Positions 58,815-64,000 of a stretch of DNA of 64,000 nt are shown here, one piece after another. The notes below the pieces were generated by a model. The model had not been told where the DNA came from, did no database searches, and worked only from the letters and a program-made list of their open reading frames with translations. The first letter of the stretch is position 1; each line of letters begins with the position of its first letter. A program made the position numbers and the translations under genes. The stretch is from the NCBI RefSeq assembly GCF_016097555.1, contig NC_054702.1, forward strand, positions 112,650,468-112,714,467, given 5' to 3'. This DNA is from Gigantopelta aegis (lineage: Eukaryota > Mollusca > Gastropoda > Neomphalida > Peltospiridae).

Positions 58815-59340
58815 CCCTATACAGGACTTATGGTGCTAAATGTTTGCTGGACAACCTTTGTCTTTCGGAGGTCTGGCGGAATCAAGATCATGTTTTGCCT
58901 GCGTTTATGCTCTCATAGTATATTATCCGAAATTAGTAGATATATACCTTATATTCAGAAATTATGTAAAAATTCTGTAATATGCATGTTACACAAAATG
59001 AATATCACTTCCTTTTAGTATGCCCAGTATATAGAGATTTACGACAAATAGAATTTACAAAATATGCCAAATATCGACAAGTTTTATATTTATCTTGTGG
59101 TAACTCTAAAGTTGTATTGAATTTAACCAGATTTGTACATTCTGCAATGCAGGAAAGCCAATCACTGCTGTTCTTTACGATTGTATTCACGTATGTGTTT
59201 CCTTCAGTCAACTTACTTTGTCACTGTGTATAACCTGTATCTTTTATTGTATTTTTGTATTGCTATAAGTGCAGTTCAATACTTTATGCAGTCAGTGTTC
59301 TTCTTAGTATACCGGATACTCGCGCAATTTAAACACTTAT
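58815..59340 (+). mobile_element. LINE 3' remnant
   Basis: Fragments read LLDNLCLSEVWRNQ (about 58838-58880) and NEYHFLLVCPVYRDLRQIEF (about 58995-59055), collinear with the EFHFILQCPRY C-terminal motif of LINE ORF2. Stops are frequent; this is an old copy. Confidence 0.7.
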
Positions 59341-59889
59341 TTTAATTCTTATTTTCTTTGAATATATTCCCAAGGTTTTGCGTCATTCTTCACAATTAAA
59401 TCAGCTAAAACATAACTTGAAGCCACTGCGAACTATTTGGTAGGCCTACACTGGCATCAGGAAATCATTACACACTGAAGTGTGATTAAGCAAACTTTCT
59501 GCAGACAAAAATCATAAAGCTTTGTGAAGAACTATGTTCTATATAACGAAATGAACAGTTACAAATTGTTTAACTGCACCACAAAAAAGGAGAAAGATTT
59601 GGTTACATAATCAAAACAATCAAATGTATGCGTTAATACGACTAAAAAACTAATCATATTATTATGCAACAATTTATTTTGAAAACAATATTAAATCTAC
59701 AAGACAGAAATTGTGATAAATATCTTTCTTTTTTCAAAATATTTATAAAATCAAATATAAAGTTACTCTTCTTGCGGGAATAGAAGACAAACTCTATTAT
59801 TATATACATATATACACAGATGTGGACTTGCCCAAACCTATCATGTCAGAAAACTGTATTTTATAACGAAAGCAAGGAACAAAAGAAAA

Positions 59890-60290
59890 GTAAAGTAAAG
59901 TTTGTTTTATTTAACGACGCCGCTAGAGCACATTGATTTTTTATCTTATCATCGGCTATTGGACGTCAAACATATGGTCATTCTGACACTGTTTTTAGAG
60001 GAAACCCGCTGTCGCCACATAGGCTACTCTTTTTACGACATGCAGCAAGGGATCTTTTATTTGCGCTTCCCACAGGCAGGATAGCACAAACCATGGCCTT
60101 TGTTGAACCAGTTATGGATCACTGGTCGGTGCAAGTGGTTTACACCTACCCATTGAGCCTTGCGGAGCACTCACTCAGGGTTTGGAGTCGGTATCTCGAT
60201 TAAAAATCCCATGCCTCGACTGGGATCCGAACCCAGTACCTACCAGCCTGTAGACCGATGGCCTGCCACGACGCCACCGAGGCCGGTTTG
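59890..60290 (-). mobile_element. Full-length tRNA-SINE (type 2-like head, type 1-like tail)
   Basis: On the minus strand it starts ACCGGCCTCGGTGGCGTCGT, has a B-box-like GGGTTCGGATCCC, then CCATAACTGGTTCAACAAAG, and ends TCTAGCGGCGTCGTTAAATA with an AAACTTTACTTTACTTT tail. This is the most complete SINE in the window. Confidence 0.92.
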
Positions 60291-60343
60291 GAACAAAAGA
60301 GGAATACTCTGTAATTCAATGGATTTTCACTGTTTGCTATTAT

Positions 60344-60344
<1 letters not shown>

Positions 60345-60440
<96 letters not shown>
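60345..60440. repeat. CT microsatellite
   Basis: About 48 uninterrupted CT units. Confidence 0.98.
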
Positions 60441-60442
<2 letters not shown>

Positions 60443-61245
60443 GGAATAGCGAGCCCACCATCAGTAGTACACAGTGGAGACTTCTGTCAGCGACGTGAAC
60501 GTCGTCACTAATGTGAGAACAGTCCCGAGGACCGCACTGCGAGTTGTCAACATCACCGACACATCCGTCTGTGAGTATTGTTCGCGCGCGCTCACAGCCC
60601 GCTGATCGTCTGCTCATTACAGCACGTGCGTCTGTTCGTCTGTCGATAGCCCGATCGTGTTGACCCGCCGTAAAGACGTCGTTGCCGATGTGTTGAAACA
60701 CACGCCATCACACACGCCGCCGGCGTCGACGGATTTTTGTCATGTCCTTAGTTCAACCGCCTCGTTTACCCCGATCATTATCAGACGTCTTGTAACAGCG
60801 AGACATGCTTAACAACTATAATACAAGAAAATGACAACTATTCCTCTCAACGTGTATCAGATTTGTTTCTCTTAGCTAGCTCGGCGGTCTTTCTGTATCT
60901 CTTTTACAACATGTGAGACTCCTATTATCCTACAAGTCTATTATTTTAACTGCAGAAATAAAAATATATATTGTTGTTATAATTTTTTCCTCTTTCTTTT
61001 TTAGTCAATTGTATCATTAATTTAATTTTTAATTTTCATTTAGGTTCATTCGTCTTTGTTTGATATGTCCGTTCAGTTCCTACTAAATAACGAGTCGTAT
61101 GGTTATAAATTTAAATAAATATATTATTATTTTGTTGACAGACTTGTGAACTCCTCGTCTTTGTTGTTTGTTACAGTAATTCCATAACGCATCAATACAT
61201 TACAGGACTGGGTGTTTTCTTTTTGTTTGTTTGTTTGGGCTTTTT
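60441..61245. other. Intergenic DNA, GC-rich at left
   Basis: 60450-60760 is unusually GC- and CpG-rich for this window (CGCGCGCGCT, CGCCGCCGGCGTCG). No frame or motif was recognised. It could be a promoter or first exon; unproven. Confidence 0.35.
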
Positions 61246-61247
61246 TT

Positions 61248-61835
61248 CAATCTAATTAGCTCCACTATTGCATGTGGATCTAACACCAGCCAGTTGGAGC
61301 TCATATCCACCAATCAAAACCTTACTTGCAGAATCCTGCCAGTGATTTAAAACTAACAACACTGCGTAGTCCCCAATGTCCAGGTAACATTTCGTCTGTA
61401 AATAATAATTTAAATATTGACCAATCACGCTTCGCCTTTTATAACGTTATTTGGGAGCGTACAAATTCTAAAAATATCGGGCGAGTCTATTTTAGTGGCC
61501 GCAGTACAGCGAACCATACCAATACGTACGGGGTGGGTTATCAGTCTTCAATTTTACATTAAAAATTATTTATTTATTTATAAAAAAAACCCTAACTAAA
61601 TCAGTCTTCAGTTTTACATTACAAATTATTTATTTTATAAAATAAAACATGTTTTAAGGCATTCGTAATTCACACGAAACATGTCGTATACCCTCAGGAT
61701 AATTCGGAATGTTTTCAAATTATTTTTAAATCACTGGCAGGATTCTGCAAGTAAGGTTTTGATTGGTGGACATGAGCTCCAACTGGCTGGTGTTAGATCC
61801 ACATGTAATAGTGGAGCTAATTTTAATTAGATTGG
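61248..61835. mobile_element. Fold-back element with about 105-bp inverted ends
   Basis: Left arm 61248-61353 and right arm 61725-61835 are near-perfect reverse complements (TCCACTATTRCATGTGGATC; CCAGCCAGTTGGAGCTCAT; CAGAATCCTGCCAGTGATTT). The centre has a local duplication of ATCAGTCTTCARTTTTACAT (61541 and 61600). No coding capacity. Confidence 0.85.
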
Positions 61836-61959
61836 GCTTTTTTTGTGTGTATTTTTTGGACAGTTAGTTTGTGGTGTTTGTTTTTGCTTGTTTGTTTGCT
61901 TTATTTTGTAATATTCCTTCTGCTCCAACTTTTGGGGTGTATATTTCGCAACTTCTGAG

Positions 61960-62110
61960 ATGCTCACATCATATGCCGATTTTAAAGACCGACATATCGG
62001 CCTGATAATGACGTTATTTGATCAGGGTCATAGCATCCAAAGACTCATGAAAGCCTTTAGAACTATTATGGTAGACACTCGGAGGCCATTTCACTATATG
62101 ACGCATCACT
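61960..62110 (+). other. Possible transposase HTH remnant (weak)
   Basis: An open stretch reads FKDRHIGLIMTLFDQGHSIQ then RLMKAF, helix-turn-helix-like. There is no partner motif, and a stop lies at about 62108. Confidence 0.2.
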
Positions 62111-62139
62111 GACTAAAATGATTTCTGATGCAATACCCT

Positions 62140-62320
62140 ATTTTGACCTTGTATATACCTTTTCATCTTGAAAATCGTGTACATTTCAGCTATGGATTTG
62201 ATGGTTGTAGGGTGTGTTCATGACGGGTGCCAACAGTGAGGCGGGATATGCTCAACTTTCGCGACCACCTGATATCATCAATGTTTTACAGTGATTCATG
62301 AGTGCATGCCATTACAGTTG
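62140..62320 (+). repeat. Interspersed repeat, relative of 1245-1440
   Basis: See 1245-1440; opposite orientation, clearly diverged. Confidence 0.55.
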
Positions 62321-63014
62321 TATATATTCCATTGTCCTGTGCAAGTTGGGGTTTTTTAAAGCTAGTATTTGGGAGTGGCAGTCCTCCTACAGGCGGTGCA
62401 GGAGGTATGGAAATCTTGTTACGTATCTCCTAGGGGAGTGGTGGCCCTCATATGGACAAGCACCTGAGAGTGAATCATGGAAGCAATCACGACTAATTTT
62501 GCCTAACGTTCTTTCGACTCTGTCATGTGCAGATGCACGATTTTGATATCGGAATACGGTTTTGTTGTTCAAATTTTAACAAAGCTTTTGTCCACACCAC
62601 ATTTAACTTCACTTTAATAGGTATTTACTAAATGTAACTATTTTATCTCATCTGATAGTCTGGTATGGCTAACATTGACAATATGCTGAAGGGAGGTTGT
62701 TCGACAGTCCCTAAGAAGAGGCAAATAAATGTCTACACCATCATTAATTATCATGCAGCAATCACTCTTTAAGCAGTAAGTAGCACTGAACTGATCAAGT
62801 TATTTCTGCAAATGTCTTCGGATACTGGTCCCCGATACACCGCCCTGTGCTCTCCTATTACTGCTAGCACTGTAAAGCTTTAAATGCTGTTTCGAATGCC
62901 ACCCATGCAATAGTTTCCTCCATGTCCCTCTCAATAGTGGCAGGGAAGAAATTAGCATTCATATTGTTATATCAAAAGGTCATATTGTTTGTACTCTCTT
63001 TGCTGACCCTTTTC

Positions 63015-63262
63015 GACAAATCGGCTATTTCTCGTTATAGCCATTGTACCACGACAGGTATATCAAAGGCTGTGATATGTGCTATCCTGTCTGTGGGATG
63101 GTGCATATAACAGATCCCTTGCTACTAATGGAAGAATGTAGCGGGTTACCTCTCTAAGACTATATGTCAAAATTATCAAATATTTCACATCTAATAGCCA
63201 ATGATTAATAAATCAATATGTTCTAGTGGAGTCGTTAAACAAAACAAACTTTAACAAACTTT
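63015..63262 (+). mobile_element. Type 1 SINE, head missing
   Basis: GGCTATTTCTCGTTATAGCC through CTGTGGGATGGTGCATATAA to GTTCTAGTGGAGTCGTTAAA and an AAACAAACTTTAAC tail. Confidence 0.88.
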
Positions 63263-63648
63263 CACTCTTCCAGACGAGTTTGTCACTCGGACGGTTCACC
63301 TTGGATAAAAAAACAAATTAGTTGCAGCTGGAAAATTAGCCAACTTTAAATGTATTACCATTATTCATGCAAATGAATTAGCCAATATATAGTTGAGCTA
63401 TGTCTATATCAAGGTACGTAAAGCTTCTGTTCTAATTATAAACAACAGTGCGATCAAATCAGAATCGTAAGTATTGTGGATATTAATTATAAGCCTATCA
63501 TTTTCTCGGGATCAACACTTCTTCCGAGACGGTAATTGATAATTTTCGGTTCAGTTCATCAGCAGATATACAACATCTGATAATCAACTACTTCCGTTTC
63601 ATTCCGAAAGATACGATTAAGATCGTGGCTGATAGTAAAAATTACTTT

Positions 63649-63770
63649 AATGATGAATGCATGGTCTAGTGATCCAAGACACTACCTCCTAGCTCGCTAG
63701 CTAGAATGTAATGATGAATGCATGGTCTAGTGATCCAAGACACTACCTCCTAGCTCGCTAGCTAGAATGT
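63649..63770. repeat. Exact 61-bp tandem duplication
   Basis: Two identical 61-bp units beginning AATGATGAATGCATGGTCTA and ending CTAGCTAGAATGT. Confidence 0.95.
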
Positions 63771-63850
63771 AAGGATGCATTGGTGCATCACAACAAGTAA
63801 ACACCATGGTTCAAATCCCACCGAGTACATGTAGTGGTTACAATTGATAT
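63649..63850 (+). mobile_element. tRNA-derived SINE head (third type)
   Basis: GCATGGTCTAGTGATCCAAG resembles an A box and ATGGTTCAAATCCCACCGAG (about 63807) contains a good B box. The 61-bp duplication doubles the A-box part. Not an intact tRNA gene: no acceptor stem seen. Confidence 0.55.
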
Positions 63851-64000
63851 TGTATTCACTAACATAAATTCATTTCTGATTTGATCCAGCCATCTGGTAC
63901 ATATCAGTCCACTATAAGACTTGACAGGTTGGAACTATCGGCCCTGGTCGAGCAGATTCATTGCGAATCGATATGTCGGTTTTTTATATCTACTATTATA

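Noticed and set aside
60327-60701. Arg/Glu-repeat frame
   Set aside because: Translation of the CT microsatellite.
63800-63830. Intact tRNA gene
   Set aside because: Only a B box and a weak A box are present; no acceptor or anticodon stems could be folded.

Overview
This is eukaryotic DNA: AT-rich, intron-containing and dense with retroelements. It probably comes from a marine mollusc, most likely a gastropod. The case rests on tRNA-headed SINEs of the type common in molluscan genomes (tails reading TCTAGTGG-TGTCGTTAAACAAAACAAA), several APE-type LINEs, and a small family of secreted WAP-domain genes resembling perlwapin-like mollusc proteins. The species call is from memory of these families; no database search was done.

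The left two thirds (about 1.4-38.2 kb) hold a tandem cluster of three paralogous genes, all on the minus strand, called here A (1693-8628), B (14219-23448) and C (32706-36691). Each has four coding exons with identical phases: 39 and 66 nt (signal peptide), 91 nt (a six-cysteine mini-domain completed by the last Cys of exon 2), then a last exon with two WAP domains in A and C and one in B. All three have a TATA box about 35-40 nt upstream of a double ATG and a related CCGGATA element above it. Flanks are duplicated too (12.99-13.65 kb resembles 27.2-27.87 kb). Intron 3 of every copy is packed with minisatellites: about 5.1 kb in A, and homologous 18-bp arrays in B and C, with an extra 30-bp array in B. 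A further 4-kb array of 40/45-bp units lies downstream of C.

Gene B was interrupted by a nearly intact LINE on the plus strand (16486-21672). It is flanked by 908-bp direct repeats with one mismatch, which duplicated exon 3 of gene B. The repeats abut the element exactly, so they look like an exceptionally long target-site duplication. ORF1 and ORF2 of this LINE are in the same frame, separated by one UAG, with no nearby AUG for ORF2.

The right third is mostly repeat-filled intergenic DNA: a mariner element with 38-bp TIRs (39602-40813), two LINE 3' ends lying head to head (41911-43271), SINEs, a fold-back element (61248-61835), a LINE remnant near 59 kb, and two candidate minus-strand host genes. 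These are a 1137-codon single-exon ORF with a very acidic Ser/Asp repeat tail (47079-50492) and a short ORF with two predicted membrane segments (50882-51316). No rRNA, intact tRNA gene or CRISPR array was seen.
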